A stretch of 64,000 nt of DNA from Balanoglossus misakiensis (GCA_040954595.2 CM082591.2:8122001-8186000), one strand, 5' to 3'. Positions 10,885 through 23,400 are shown, counted from the first letter of the stretch. The notes: a model not told the origin generated them from the sequence alone. A program made the numbers and translations.

Positions 10885-13800
10885 ATGGCGACGGGAAAAG
10901 AAGTTCAGTATGTCGATATCACCGTGGATGAAAATAATCCTAAAGCGGGAGCCTTTGAATTAATGAAGATCGTCAGACCCGAATGGAAAACCGAGGATCT
11001 ACTATTTAAGGTGGGTATAATTTCACTTGAACGTGTCACCTCTGCGTGGCACAGCTGGTCGGCCAGCTCTAAATAGATTACCGCCCACCCCACTGTCTAC
11101 AGGGCCAGAGTACACCGTGTCAATAAAGTTTTTACCTGATGTTGAGGACAAGGACAAACAGCCAAATTTTGGGAAACACCAGCCAGTCACATTCCCGCAA
11201 ATCAGCCAGTGATCGCGAAGCCCCTGGTTTAACTGGGAAAGAATTATTCGCGATCATTGACAATGACTGAGGCAAATTAACTAGCGAGACGTGTGCGGAC
11301 GATGGATCACTGATTGATAAAAATTGATGCGGGTAGCCGTACTATGGCGAGAGTGTCCGGCTTTGGCATTCTCGCCATGTTTAGGGCTACTATGCGGGCC
11401 AGCTACTTCAAGGCATTTGCCGTGGGACCGTTTCCCTACTACCCGATCTGCAGGTTGTTGGATCTGGACAACCTGATTAAAATCAGATGTAGGGAACCCT
11501 CTACATCTGATTTTAGTCAGATTGGTTGTTTGGGAACATCCTGCAGTTTATAGTGAAATGTTGAGTGAAAGATATTCCGGTTTGTGTGAACATGACATGT
11601 ACAGCGCTTGTATATTCGACAGTAGTCATTCAAACCTGTGTATAGTGGCCAGTCAAGGGACTTCCCTAAATTGGCCTTTACAGTCAGATCGCACGGTGCT
11701 CATTTGCATATGAAAGTTCGTCAAGCCAGCGACCGTTAATTTTCAAACAGACGGCAATAGGCCAGTTTTCAAGGTGATTTTCAACTTGATTTTTACACTC
11801 CGTGGTACAATAAAATACCATGCTAGCTCGATAAATTTCGAAAGTGATTCCTATTTTGCACTGCAGATGTAAATTTTATGAGAATCTGTCGGTAATAGTA
11901 GTAGTTTTTAGCGTGTTTTCGGTGGTATGTTGGTGACCTCGGAAGAGACGTCCACAAACGTGCCAAAAATCATTTGAAGACGACCTCGGAAGTTAACCAA
12001 GTTTTCGTGACAGATAGGTCTAATATCGGTCCCAACATCCGTGAAAAGAAATTAACTCGAAATGCTTGTGTAACGGTCAGCTTAAAAATAATCGATGTAG
12101 TTCGACGATATGACCCGGAAGTATAGGCCCTACGTTGACCTCTCCATGTTAGGCTTGTAAATACGGAAGTGTTGCGTTGCTCGTGAAACGACACGTTTAT
12201 CGTGGGGAAAACAGTTTCTAAAAGACACTTGTCAAGTAAAAGTTACTGGATAGTGTATAACACTCTAAGGTAACATATCAGCCAAGTTTTAACTTAATTA
12301 CTGGCCTGATTTCGACACAACATCGATCAATCGCACGAGTGCCGCGCCCGGGTGCTCCACGCCGTTCGCCTACATTGGGCTACAAACAAATATTTGATTA
12401 CCCATGCACAGAATGCCAGGTTTACCGTACGTGAGGAGCTCAGCTGACGTATTTTGTATATATTTTTTCTCCGCATCGTGGGATATAAGTAGACTTTTCG
12501 AAAATGCCAAGTGTAACTTCGAAACCACTTCCCTTTATTCGCCGATGATATATGCAATAAATACAACATTTGTGTCTGAAGGCGAGCGATTTGTCATCAT
12601 TGCATTGGGTCGATAAATAATAATAATAATAGTAATTTATTTATTAAACAGTGTTCAAAATACTACTACAAAATACAGGATAAAGAGTTAAAAATACAAC
12701 AAAATACAGAATAAATTGTCAACTCAGACAGCTAAAATAAAACAGTCAACTGCAACACCACCACCACCACCACAAAAATCAGTCTTCATCAATCTGAAAG
12801 AACAATAAAATTAAAAAAGTGAGTTTCCTTGACGGGCAAACCTTCATAAAATAATTGTTAGGGTTTAGTAAAACTCGGGATTACATATCAGCAATCAAAA
12901 TTTCTTCGCACGAGAGAGGAGGGAAAACTACGCAGCTGGTAAAACCCAGGATCAAGCCTGCGCCAGCGTATATACGTACACATGCATGCTGTCTTCTCCC
13001 GCCATTTTGCAGAAGAAGTGGCGCTCACGGGTTGAAAAATAAACAAAATGGCGCTCACAGGTTGAAAGGTAAACAAAATTGAACTGGTCATATCGTCACT
13101 ATCAAATCTTGGAAGTGAATGAAAACTCAAAGAGAGGGAGTTTGATGTCTATATTTTGATAAAAGTTTGAAATTTCATGGTAAAATCCATGTGTAACGGT
13201 CAGCTTAAAAATAATCGAGAGGATGTCAACGCTATGTGTTTTTTCACAGTCGTCAGAAATTTCGTGATTACAAAGAAACTACTCGACAGAAGTTGCCAAA
13301 AAATCATTCAGTAACAATCCAGTATACCTACCTTCAAGTGAATCCACGGTTTTGTCTTAAAATAATCCACATCGCCTGAAAACAGCTCTATAATATCGAG
13401 TAAAAAAATGGCCTATTTCGCGACCCGTCAGCGGGGCCCACTCTAACGGCTACATGGTTTGAAGTACTTTCTTCATTTGCATATGTTAATGAATGCCGTG
13501 CGATCTGACTGTTTATAGACAGGTGGCCTTTATACACAGGTTTGACAGTACGGGATTATACCTGTGAATCGCCTGGCATTTGTGACTGAGATATGGCACA
13601 TTTGTTGCCCTCGTGGTGAAACTGAGGGGAGGGGGGAGAGGACCCTGTCTCCTGTTGTGGGCACATGTTTAACAAATCCTCTGACTGAACCTCTTTATAA
13701 GCACTGGATACTAGAAATATGCACCATTTAAATTAGACAAAGTCTATGATGTACTGCACCCAGGGATAGGGGGAATGTACACTGGTCTACTTTAGCTGTT

Positions 13801-16800
13801 GGCCAATTTTAGTCAGCATTCTGACCCATAATGGCAGTCTGTGCCTGGCCGTTTACTAGTATTTGATTTATACAGTACACCCATCAGCCGCATTTTGGGT
13901 CACGTTGGAACAAATGGAGTTCTTGCAGCTGAAGAAGTATTTGTGACCTCTGTTTGTCCTTGTCACAGATGTGGGTCACTTGCAACACGCCACTTTTCTG
14001 ACCCCTGACATTTTTGTTGATATGGCATCATTCAACTTTTTCTCGCTTAAGCAGACCAATGACAATTATTTTTGTTCTAGAATAGGTCAGAATGTACAGA
14101 TTCTACAGTATTGTTGACTATTCCCAAAATGCTGACTCAGCACTTATCGTCTATTATCGACTAAATTTATGGCCTTGTATTTCAAAAACAAGTGCAGTGA
14201 CCCCTATATTTCATTACTGATTTTTATTATACATACAAATGAGTAACCAAAAATCCACAATTAAAAGAAATGACAATACTTTCAATTTTACTGATCGTAC
14301 ATCCTTAAAGCGCGTATCTCGTCTTACACGCACGTTCCAACTGTAGCCGCTGGTTACAGATGTTTAGTGAACAGTCAACTTGATCCCATAATAAGGCAGT
14401 GCTCACACAAGATGGCGGCGACCATAATCTGTGTCGGAGATCGGGAAAAGACACTTGCTTGGGTGAAAAGAAGGGACAAAACCAGAATCTACTTATACGG
14501 TACACATGAAAAATGGAAGGAAGTGAAGGCAGTCCACTATTTGAATGCATCGAACGAAAAATTTGCTGGAAAGTTACGCGCATGCCCGTGAGACGAGTTA
14601 CACGCTTTAAACTGAAAATACTAAACTTGCTAACAAAACACAGGTGTGTAAAAGTCACTAGTACCTGAAACAAAAGTCAGGCTCAAATCTCAATCAAGAT
14701 ATCACCTGTTTCAGCCTGTTCGTGTCGGCTAATGGAGATTATATTATCCTCAACTAGAAGACCTGGACCCTGAACAGTGAATAGTTAAAATTTACCAAAA
14801 TAGAACACATAGAAGAGAACGCTTATGAATTCTGCTGGCGGTGGCATAAAATGGCACTATTTTAGAACTTCTAGAACGTGTTTGCATGAGCTCAGCTGGC
14901 ATGTTCTGGCATGATGAGGCCCTGGAACTGGCATGATTTATTCCCACCCAAATGATGAAGTTGAAATAATGAAATTGTGTATCTATGTGAACTTATGAAG
15001 TTATTAATGGTGTGCTCAGGTATTTGGTTATTTGGATATAATTCCTCTCAGGTGAAAATTAGCATATTGGATGTGACTAACAATTGTTTTACCAGCAGAA
15101 CAACCTTAATTCACATCTACATCGTTGTTCAGTTTTTATCTCACCTATGCACATACATATTGTATATAGGTACATTGTACGTACATAGAAAAACATAAAT
15201 GACAGTTCTTAGGAAGCACATTGGACTGAGGTGAAAACAGAGAAAAAATGTGTGTCATACTGCATATTGCAGTACAAATAGATTTGCAAATTTGAGTGCA
15301 GACGCAAACCCACTTTTCTAAAAGAGAAGCCAACAGAAGATTTCTATAATAAGCTGCTACATGAGTTGCATGAATGAATTGGTGAATGGTTTAAAGTCTG
15401 TTTATGTTATTCTACATGTGGATATATAGTGAATCAATGTTCGACCACACATAACTTCCATCCTGTTTGTAGACACTAGAGTGAAAAACTCACCTAAATG
15501 AATAATCGGTGTTCACCATTTATTCATTATGGCGACATTTTTCCTCTGACATCCTACAAACGGGATGGAAGTTGTGTGTGGTATATTTTAATGGATAAAG
15601 GGCAGCGAGAGAGAGACTTTGTCCCTTTAAAAGCCTTTCCAAGATTTTTGAAGCTTAAACATATTTTTATTGAGTTTCAGCACATTGGACTTTAATTCTG
15701 TTCAGACAGGCCCCTCACATGCATTTTCTTCTTCAGGTCTTCACCGAAGGCATTACAAACAAAATCTACGGTTGTTGTTTGCCGGAAAACAAGCGTGATA
15801 TGGTGTTACTGAGGATCTACGGCCAAAAGACAGAGTTGATCATCAACAGAGACAAGGAAATTGAAACTTTCCAAATCTTATTCAAAGCAAAATGTGGTCC
15901 AGAATTGTACTGTCGTTTCAACAATGGCCTGTGCTATCAGTTTATGCCTGGTGTGACTACTGATGTTTCGCTAGTCAGGTCAGAGAAAGTCTATCCGTAA
16001 GTATATTTCTTTTATAAATTCAGTAAATTTCGTATTTTCACCTGAGTGCATTTATAGTGACTGGCTTGTTTTGAGCTGAAAGTACTGCCACGAAATAAAC
16101 AGAAAATAACTTCTGTATGGCACATCAACTTGTCAAGAACTATTTTCAGGGTTCATTTTTCAATCAGGACAATGACATGTACATAGAATGTTTGGTGGGT
16201 ACATATTTGCATATTTTTCGAAATCTGGTAATCAGACAAGATGTCAAAATTGTAATGCAGTTAAATGTTACATCAAATGAAAGTTGTGTATGTAGTTGAA
16301 AAGAATGTTTTTGTGCATGCATCAGTGTTAAAGGGACAAAGTCGCTCTCTCGCTGCCCTATTATATTTGATACTAGACACTGTTTATGTTAATGTACATG
16401 TGTATATGTAGTGAATGAATGTTCAACCACACACAAATTCCATCCCGCTTGAATGATATGAGAGTAAAATCTCGCCCAAAATGAATAAATGGTAGAGACT
16501 GATTATTCATTTTGGCGAGTTTTTCACTCTCGTGTCTACAATGGAAGGTGTGTGTGGTTGAACGTTGATTCACTATATATCCACATGTAGAATAACGTAA
16601 ACGGTGTCTTGCATTAAACATAATTAATGGAAAAAGGGCAGCGAGAGAGAGACTTTGTCCCTTTAAAGAAATTGGTTAGAGCTAAATATTCATTGTATTT
16701 CATGTCTCTTTAGACTCATTGCACAGAAAATGGCAAGAATGCATACAATTAAACCTGAAGATGGCAAGCAAGTTCCTGAACCGAGTTTGTTCCCAGTTAT

Positions 16801-19800
16801 GAGAGGATTTTATTCAAATATTCCGAGGGAGTTTGAAGATAAGGAAAAAAATGAAAGGTACGTATTTTTGCAACATAGATGCAAGCAGGCATACCGATAC
16901 ATGTACATACAAGAAAAATGTTGCATTTCGGTCAGGTATGATAAACAGTAAATCACGAGTGTGCCAAAAAACAAAAAAAATCTATACATGGGGAAGTCTG
17001 TCTGTGCCGATCAGTGAAACTCAAATGATAATTGCTGTACCAGCAATCCATGATACTTTGAACCAGTTTATGAAAGTAGGTATACCAACGTTCCTGGTCA
17101 ATGTAATAAGATAGGTTTGATGAGTTACATCTGTTCAGTAAATAGTGCAATGGCATTGGCAACATTTTATCTTGTCTTGAATCATGACAGTGACACACTG
17201 TGACAACTGGTTACAGCAAATCAGTTGAACAACTTGGTTCAACTTCTTTAAGAACGTTTTTAGTATAAATGTGTGTTGGTTTAAAGCTCCATTAGCTGTA
17301 ACTTTTCACTACGTTTTCAGGATTTTTGTTTTGTGTATCTACTGTAGTTTCTTGTCCAAATACTTGAAACATGATGAAACGCCTGGAGCATTTAGCACAT
17401 CAACACAACATACTTATATGCGTATAGTCAGCATTGTTATTGTGCCAAATTGGAATTCAAGTTTGGACTAGAATTCATATGTCAACAATAACAATGGCCG
17501 TTACACACACACAGACTATGTTGGCAAGCAATGTACTATGTATATTAGCATGCTGTTTGGAGTAGAACAAGAAATTGTATTTGATACACAAAATAAAAAT
17601 ACCGGAAATAAAGCTAAAAGATACAGCTAATGTCCCTTTAATTGTAATTTCTCATGTTTGTTCCCTTTCTTGACTATCTTCATCACAGGTTTAAGAAACA
17701 TGTTGCAAGCTATGAACAACTTGGAAAGGAAATTGATGAGCTGGAGTCAGCACTAAAGCCTTTGAATTCACCCACTGTCTTCTGTCACAATGATTTACTG
17801 CTTGCCAATATTATATATGATGAACAAAACAGTAAGTGTGTCACTATAAACACTCATCCATTGTACATACTTGCAACTGATAACATTTATTGGTGATGGC
17901 ATACCCTCAAGGTATACAGTCACCCATTGAAAATTAGCTATAGTTACCATGGCAAATTGAGATCTAGCCAACCACAGATTTTCAGTGGGTGGCACACGCG
18001 AAAAAAAGAGCGCCACCATATGTTCTTTAGGAGAACACTCAAGTACACCATTTCAGCCATATATGGGCATATGTAAATTGGAGGTGACTGTATACCTTTA
18101 ACCCTTTCACCCCCAGTTCCCTCTTTAAAGGTCCAACCTTCCCATAGAGAAAACAGTGGGATTGGACTGAACTGTGGTGGTGAAAGGGTTAAATCACTAT
18201 CAGTTTTGTTTATTTCACATCGATATCTTCAGAGATGGTCCATAGAGAGTGGCCCAGCTGATACAGGGCTATTACACCTCTGTCAAATCTGGTATCTTTG
18301 AATTAACCCTTTCACCCCCAGTTCCCTATTTAGAGGTCCAACCTTACCATAGAAAACAGTGGGATTGGACTGAACTATGGTGGTGAAAGGGTTAAATCAC
18401 TATCAGTTTTGTTTATTTCACATCGATATCTTCAGAGATGGTCCATAGAGAGTGGCCCAGCTGATACAGGGCTATTACACCTCTGTCAAATCTGGTATCT
18501 TTGAATTAACCCTTTCACCCCCAGTTCCCTATTTAGAGGTCCAACCTTACCATAGAAAACAGTGGGATTGGACTGAACTATGGTGGTGAAAGGGTTAAAT
18601 CACTATCAGTTTTGTTTATTTCACATCGATATCTTCAGAGATGGTCCATAGAGAGTGGCCCAGCTGATACAGGGCTATTACACCTCTGTCAAATCTGGTA
18701 TCTTTGAATTAACCCTTTCACCCCCAGTTCCCTATTTAGAGGTCCAACCTTACCATAGAAAACAGTGGGATTGGACTGAACTATGGTGGTGAAAGGGTTA
18801 AATCACTATCAGTTTTGTTTATTTCACATCGATATCTTCAGAGATGGTCCATAGAGAGTGGCCCAGCTGATACAGGGCTATTACACCTCTGTCAAATCTG
18901 GTATCTTTGAATCAACCCTTTCACCCCCAGTTCCCTCTATAGAGGTCCAACCTTACCATAGAAAACAGTAGGATTGGACTGAACTATGGTGGTGAAAGGG
19001 TTAAATCACTATCAGTTTTGTTTATTTCACATCGATATCTTCAGAGATGGTCCATAGAGAGTGGCCCAGCTGATACAGGGCTATTACACCTCTGTCAAAT
19101 CTGGTATCTTTGAATTAACCCTTTCACCCCCAGTTCCCTATTTAGAGGTCCAACCTTACCATAGAAAACAGTGGGATTGGACTGAACTATGGTGGTGAAA
19201 GGGTTAAATCACTATCAGTTTTGTTTATTTCACATCGATATCTTCAGAGATGGTCCATAGAGAGTGGCCCAGCTGATACAGGGCTATTACACCTCTGTCA
19301 AATCTGGTATCTTTGAATTAACCCTTTCACCCCCAGTTCCCTATTTAGAGGTCCAACCTTACCATAGAAAACAGTGGGATTGGACTGAACTATGGTGGTG
19401 AAAGGGTTAAATCACTATCAGTTTTGTTTATTTCACATCGATATCTTCAGAGATGGTCCATAGAGAGTGGCCCAGCTGATACAGGGCTATTACACCTCTG
19501 TCAAATCTGGTATCTTTGAATTAACCCTTTCACCCCCAGTTCCCTATTTAGAGGTCCAACCTTACCATAGAAAACAATAGGTTTGGACTGAACCATGGTG
19601 CTGAAAGGGTTAAACTCATGTTTATTTTAGCTACGCTTTCAGATAATCAGTACAATGTGTCACGGTAACAAATTAGTCAAAATTGTGAGGAAAGGTATTA
19701 TTTTGGTTAAATAGTCATTCCATCAATGTGCAGCTCGACAACCAAATCTTGTTTTTAAAGTTTGTGTATATTTTAATGAGAGTATGCAAAAGTATTAAAG

Positions 19801-22586
19801 ATGATAAGGTGATACTTCAAAATTCATCACTATGTTTCATAATTATGGTATGCTGCCCTTTTTCCATTAATTATATTTGATACAAGAAACTGTTTATGTT
19901 ATTCTACGTATGGATCAACGTTCGACCACACACAACTTCCATCCCGTTTGTAGGATATGAGAGTAAAAATCTCGCCAAAATGAATAAACGGTAGAGACTG
20001 ATTATTCATTTTGGCGAGTTTTTCACTTTTATGTCTACAAGTGGGATGGAGGTAGTGTGTGGTTGAACGTTGATTCCCTATACATCCACATGTAGAATAA
20101 CATAAATTGTGGCTTGTATCAAACTTATTTATTTAATGGCAAAAAGGCAGCGAGAAAGAGACTTTGTCGCTTTAATAACCATCATCTCTTTGTGAATTTC
20201 AGATAGTGTTGCATTTATTGATTATGAATATGCTTCATACAGCAACCAAGCTTTTGATATCGGTGACCATTTTGCTGAATTTGCAGGTAAGATTTTTGTA
20301 GCTGATTTTTCAGTATTTACACAATCATTTAGAGAGGTATCAAATTACAGGCATACAAATTATTATATAAGTGTATGTATAGTATATGTATACGTTTCAG
20401 ATGCACTATTTGCCCCTTGTAAACACATATAAATAATCCTTTGAGTTGCATTGTTGTCCACACACATACAGTTAAAGCATAGACCTTGGCACTGGGCCCT
20501 ATAGACAACATATTGAGGAGAGGTGTTAATCTTTTACAAAGCCATCTCAAATCTAAAAAAATTTCAGGACCACTTAAACCGTTCACACATATTAATTTAT
20601 GCCAGCATTTGAGCTGAGACGCGACGTTTAAGAAACGTTTCATGGTCCCTGTGTGAACGCCATATAAGATAATCAAAGAGTAGTATTGTATTGTTATTTG
20701 TAGTTAGATTATTTTGTTTGTTGTTTTTATTTTTCAGGAGTAGATGAAATGGATTACAGCCATTATCCAGAGAAGGAGTTCCAACTGAAATGGTTTAAAG
20801 CCTACTTAAGTGCTTGGTACTCAATGTCAGGAATCAACAAACATGTAACTGAGAAGGATCTTGAAAAGATGTATGCTGTAGTCAATAAATTTACATTGGT
20901 AGGTGAAGTTTTCTTTTGCTTAAAGGGACAAAGTCCACTTATTATGTTTGATACAAGACACCGTTAATGTTATTCTACATGTGGATATAAAGTGAATCAA
21001 CGTTTGACCACACACAGCTTCCATCCCACTTGAAGACACAAGAGTGAAAATCTCACCAAAATGAATAATTGGTGTTTACCATTTATTCATTTTGGTGAGA
21101 TTTTTACTCTCATATCCCAATAACGGGATGGAAGTTGCGTGTAGTCGAACATTGATTCACTATATATCCACATGTAGAATAACATAAATGGTGTCTTGTA
21201 TCAAAGACAATTAATAAAGAAAGGGCAGTGAAAGAGAGACTTTGTCCCTGTAATCATATACCGTTCATCATTTCCATTGAAAAATTTGTCCCTAATTCCA
21301 TGCAAATTTGTCTAATTCAAAACCCAGCCCTGTTTGCCCAAACAAGATCATTTCTGCACAGCATTTGTTTCCATAGCAACATGCATTGCTCTCTATATGT
21401 TTCAGTCATCAACTTGGGCATGTGAGATTCAAATGCCATGTTGCAGTAATAACAAGAGGAAAGTTATGGACATACCAACGTATATGATGTCTCACTTACT
21501 GAGATTCAATTGAGAAATTGAATTTTCTACCTTGTGATATCAGTGCAAAGTTAATATTTCTAACAGATCTTATTAATATGATTTTTTCAGGCTTCACATG
21601 TTTTCTGGGGATTATGGGCACTGATTCAGGCAGCTCATTCAACCATTGACTTTGATTTCCTAGGGTAAGTTCCAAGAGTTTGTTCGAGAGAATTTTATTA
21701 AAATTCTCCAAAAATGTCATCAGATACATACTTCTTTTATGCATAGGGCAAACATCACCATAGAAACCTGAACTGAGTTTCAGATATTTTAAAAGGGGAA
21801 GAGCCACTTTAAAGCTCCATCAGCTGCAACTTTTTGCTACGTTTTCAGTATTTTTGTTTTATTTTTGTTTTGTGTATCTACTGGTACTGCAGTTTCTTGT
21901 TCGACTTCCTGAAACATGATGAAATGTCCAGTGTCCAGCTTATCAACACAACCTAATATATTATCAGCATTGTTATGGTGCAAAATTTGAATAAAGTCTG
22001 GACTACAATTCATTTATCAATAATAACAATGGCCATTACACATACATGTACAGGCTATGTTGACAAGTGGAGTACTGGGTATATTAGTATGTTGTTCAGA
22101 GTTGAACAAGAAATTTCATTTGAAACACACAGAACAAAAATACTCCAAATAAAAGCCAAAAGATACAGCCAAGTGTTCCTTTAAGCTTAGTCCTCTCAAC
22201 TTTTTTTATTGTCAACAAAAGGGAAGGGGTCTTCGCACCGCGTGGGTGTCCCCCTTGATGAGAATATGTCCTCCCATACCAGCGCAAACCCCACTGCAGT
22301 CGCCATGACCTAGACTAGGATCTTCAGTCGCGGTCATGCTGTCTTTGCTATGGTTGGCTGATTTGTTCATTCTAAGAATTATCTAATTTTAGGGATTTGT
22401 GGATGAATTGTAATGTTTATAAACAAACAAACGCAGCGCGATGACCCCTTCACTTTAATGTACACTTTATTGGATGAATTACCTTATTAAATATTGACTT
22501 TTCTCAACAGATTTGGCATTCAACGATTTGATGAATATTTCCGCCGGAAAGAAGAGTTTTTGTCTTTGCAAATGCCAAGTGACTGA
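10885..22586 (+). CDS. ETNK1: Ethanolamine kinase (ETNK1-type), complete, eight exons
   Basis: Cytosolic enzyme phosphorylating ethanolamine with ATP, the first step of the CDP-ethanolamine (Kennedy) route to phosphatidylethanolamine. Exons: 10885-11010, 15737-15996, 16714-16857, 17689-17831, 20203-20286, 20738-20898, 21591-21664, 22511-22586 (TGA 22584-22586). They sum to 1068 nt (355 residues) with all phases consistent. The start is the ATG in aaatcATGG. Family marks: RPEWK near residue 32, VFTEGITNKIYG opening the kinase fold, LLRIYG, LYCRFNNGLCYQF, the phosphotransfer motif HNDLLLANI (about 210-218), the choline/ethanolamine kinase motif FIDYEYASYSNQAFDIGDHF (from about 229), and the C-terminal HVFWGLWALIQA. 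It matches ETNK rather than choline kinase best, and the short N-terminus is usual for invertebrate forms. A poly(A) signal AATAAA lies at 22704-22709. Intron 1 (4.7 kb) and intron 4 are swollen by repeats. Confidence 0.95.
11622..13551. repeat. Family F Tc1/mariner-like MITE split by a 1.8-kb insertion
   Basis: The left arm (11622-11680: tcaaacctgtgtatagtgg, agtcaagggacttccctaa, ttggccttta) and right arm (13512-13551: tttatagacaggtggcc, acacaggtttgacagta) join into the reverse complement of the whole copies at 45976-46140 and 62997-63162. The intruder is listed separately. Confidence 0.85.
11681..13511. mobile_element. Non-autonomous DNA transposon, 1.83 kb, 16-bp perfect TIRs
   Basis: The left end CAGTCAGATCGCACGG and the right end CCGTGCGATCTGACTG are exact complements. 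The direct TTTA at 11677-11680 and 13512-13515 is single in the uninterrupted host MITE, so it is a target duplication. Both ends continue with a shared catttgcatatg motif. The interior holds no long reading frame and no transposase. A 27-base direct repeat (tgtaacggtcagcttaaaaa...) occurs near 12069 and 13192. A LINE-tail-like segment (aataataataatagtaattt) starts at 12617. Superfamily is undetermined; a 4-bp duplication excludes Tc1/mariner (TA). Confidence 0.85.
13552..14089. other. Intronic stretch, nothing recognised
   Basis: Part of ETNK1 intron 1. No reading frame, inverted repeat or dispersed family was recognised here. Confidence 0.4.
14090..14303. repeat. Family L repeat (gctgactcagca, ...gtacatcctt)
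   Basis: Carries aaatgctgactcagca, ggccttgtatttcaaaaaca, gtgacccctatatttcatta and ends gatcgtacatcctt. The same order, in either orientation, recurs at 31163-31360, 47103-47240 and 50690-50830. Confidence 0.65.
14304..14610. repeat. Family G MITE ('acaagatggcggcgacc')
   Basis: TTAAAGCGCGTATCTCGTC at the left is inverted at the right as gacgagttacacgctttaa. The body contains acaagatggcggcgacc, tgtcggagatcgggaaaa and gggtgaaaagaagggacaaa. Other copies are at 26578-26876 (reverse), 30322-30530 and 55262-55590. The short reading frame through the body is shared by copies with stops and is not a gene. The stretch 14611-15390 shows nothing recognisable. Confidence 0.75.
15391..15630. repeat. Family A foldback MITE, copy 3 (partial)
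   Basis: Lacks the outer left end. It starts near tttatgttattctacatgtg and runs to the normal right end gagagactttgtccctttaa, 106 bp before the ETNK1 exon at 15737. A shorter right arm, missing the 'cactatatatccacatg' block, marks it as an internally deleted copy. Confidence 0.8.
16328..16666. repeat. Family A foldback MITE, copy 4
   Basis: TTAAAGGGACAAAGTCGCTC at the left and gagactttgtccctttaa at the right, with TTAA on both sides. It ends 48 bp before the ETNK1 exon at 16714. Confidence 0.85.
17282..17640 (+). repeat. Family D TTAA-type MITE
   Basis: Starts tttaaagctccattagctg and ends acagctaatgtccctttaa, so the ends are imperfect inverted repeats with TTAA at each border. Internal marks are ttcaggatttttgttttgtg, tcaacaataacaatggcc and agcatgctgtttggagtag. 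It ends 49 bp before the ETNK1 exon at 17689. Confidence 0.8.
17911..18100. repeat. Family B MITE (ggtatacagtcacc ends)
   Basis: Terminal arms aggtatacagtcaccc and aggtgactgtatacctt are inverted. Internal marks are gagatctagccaaccacag, cagtgggtggcacacgcg and gccatatatgggcatatg. Other copies are at 32565-32756, 33668-33866 and 47591-47770. It abuts the tandem array directly. Confidence 0.8.
18098..19612 (+). repeat. 203-bp tandem array built from the family C mini-MITE
   Basis: Eight copies of a roughly 95-bp inverted-repeat element (TTAACCCTTTCACCCC...GGTGAAAGGGTTAA) alternate with seven near-identical spacers of about 108 bp (tcactatcagttttgttt through ctggtatctttgaa). Successive aatt(a/c)accc starts at 18301, 18504, 18707, 18910, 19113, 19316 and 19519 are exactly 203 bases apart. 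Units differ by only a few bases; the first and last half-units are the most diverged. The array lies within ETNK1 intron 4. Confidence 0.95.
19851..20175. repeat. Family A foldback MITE, copy 5
   Basis: The left tip is lost: it begins tgctgccctttttccatt. The right end is gagactttgtcgctttaa. It ends 27 bp before the ETNK1 exon at 20203. Confidence 0.8.
20920..21253. repeat. Family A foldback MITE, copy 6
   Basis: TTAAAGGGACAAAGTCCAC at the left and gagactttgtccctgtaa at the right. It begins 22 bases after the last base of the ETNK1 exon ending at 20898. Confidence 0.85.
21808..22185 (+). repeat. Family D TTAA-type MITE
   Basis: Runs from tttaaagctccatcagctg to cagccaagtgttcctttaa in ETNK1 intron 7. 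It carries the shared internal blocks tcaataataacaatggcc and agttgaacaagaaatttc. Confidence 0.8.
22214..22468 (-). repeat. Family E MITE (gaagcggtc ends)
   Basis: The sequence aagggaaggggtcttcgca...cgcgatgaccccttcactt is an inverted-end element. It matches 32058-32302 in the opposite orientation over ccgcgtgggtgtccccctt, gagaatatgtcctcccatac and ggatttgtggatgaa. Confidence 0.75.
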
Positions 22587-23400
22587 AAGAAGATGCAGCA
22601 CAACAGATAATACAATGTAATTGTTTCTCTGAAGATAATTAAACTTTGCATTTACTCTTAAATTAGTATTTATATTATTTCAATGAGTGATTTTAAGGTA
22701 AACAATAAATTCTACTGCAATGAACTATCATTGGAAGAATTTCAACTAAACTTATTTGCATTTTGGAAACCGGGGTTAAAATTTGAAACTTTAAAGGTTC
22801 TTTTTAGGTGACTAATTTTAATTCAGATTTTTACTTATCACAAAGATAGTGGAGCATGGTGCCTTACATGTATCTTGATTTTAACTGTACCAGTACAGTA
22901 TTAGACTACTGTATGGTTTGTTTTAATATTGAGGAATTGAACAAACTTCTGTCTGACTAAGTAATGTTTGATAAACTTTTAGACGAATAAACGTGAGTTA
23001 TTTGGTGATTTAACTTTGTTCTGGATACTGTATCTATACAAATACTTGCTTTCACACCAATTTTTGGTTAATGCCAGAAATGTCCTCGATATCCTTATCA
23101 GATTATCAATGCAGTAACTGGAAGTATAGTAATTACTTTGATCTGCATAAGTTTTATTATTTTATAAATGCGCATTCAATTGAGGATGTGACACATAAAA
23201 GATAGCTTTCTATCAAGGCATATCTCTCCTCCAAACCCACTTTTGACAATGAGTCGATATCTCACAAACCAGGGCAAAACCTAGCTCTGCGTGGCAGGGC
23301 TGTGTGCGTGGTTGGAGGCATAGCTAGCTAGGCAAAACCTCGAGCTATTGGACTACAGCCATGTTCTGATTGTGATTAGCTGTAGCTGCAATGATTGTAG
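22587..23400. other. ETNK1 3' UTR and intergenic DNA
   Basis: Holds the likely ETNK1 poly(A) signal AATAAA at 22704-22709 and another AATAAA-containing stretch near 22984. No other gene or repeat family was recognised. Confidence 0.5.

Noticed and set aside
14367-14591. 74-codon frame in the 'aagatggcggcgacc' repeat
   Set aside because: The same sequence is a dispersed MITE with disrupted frames at 26578, 30322 and 55262.
18098-19612. CRISPR array
   Set aside because: The regular 203-bp period and inverted-repeat unit are a eukaryotic tandem MITE array; spacers are identical, not unique.
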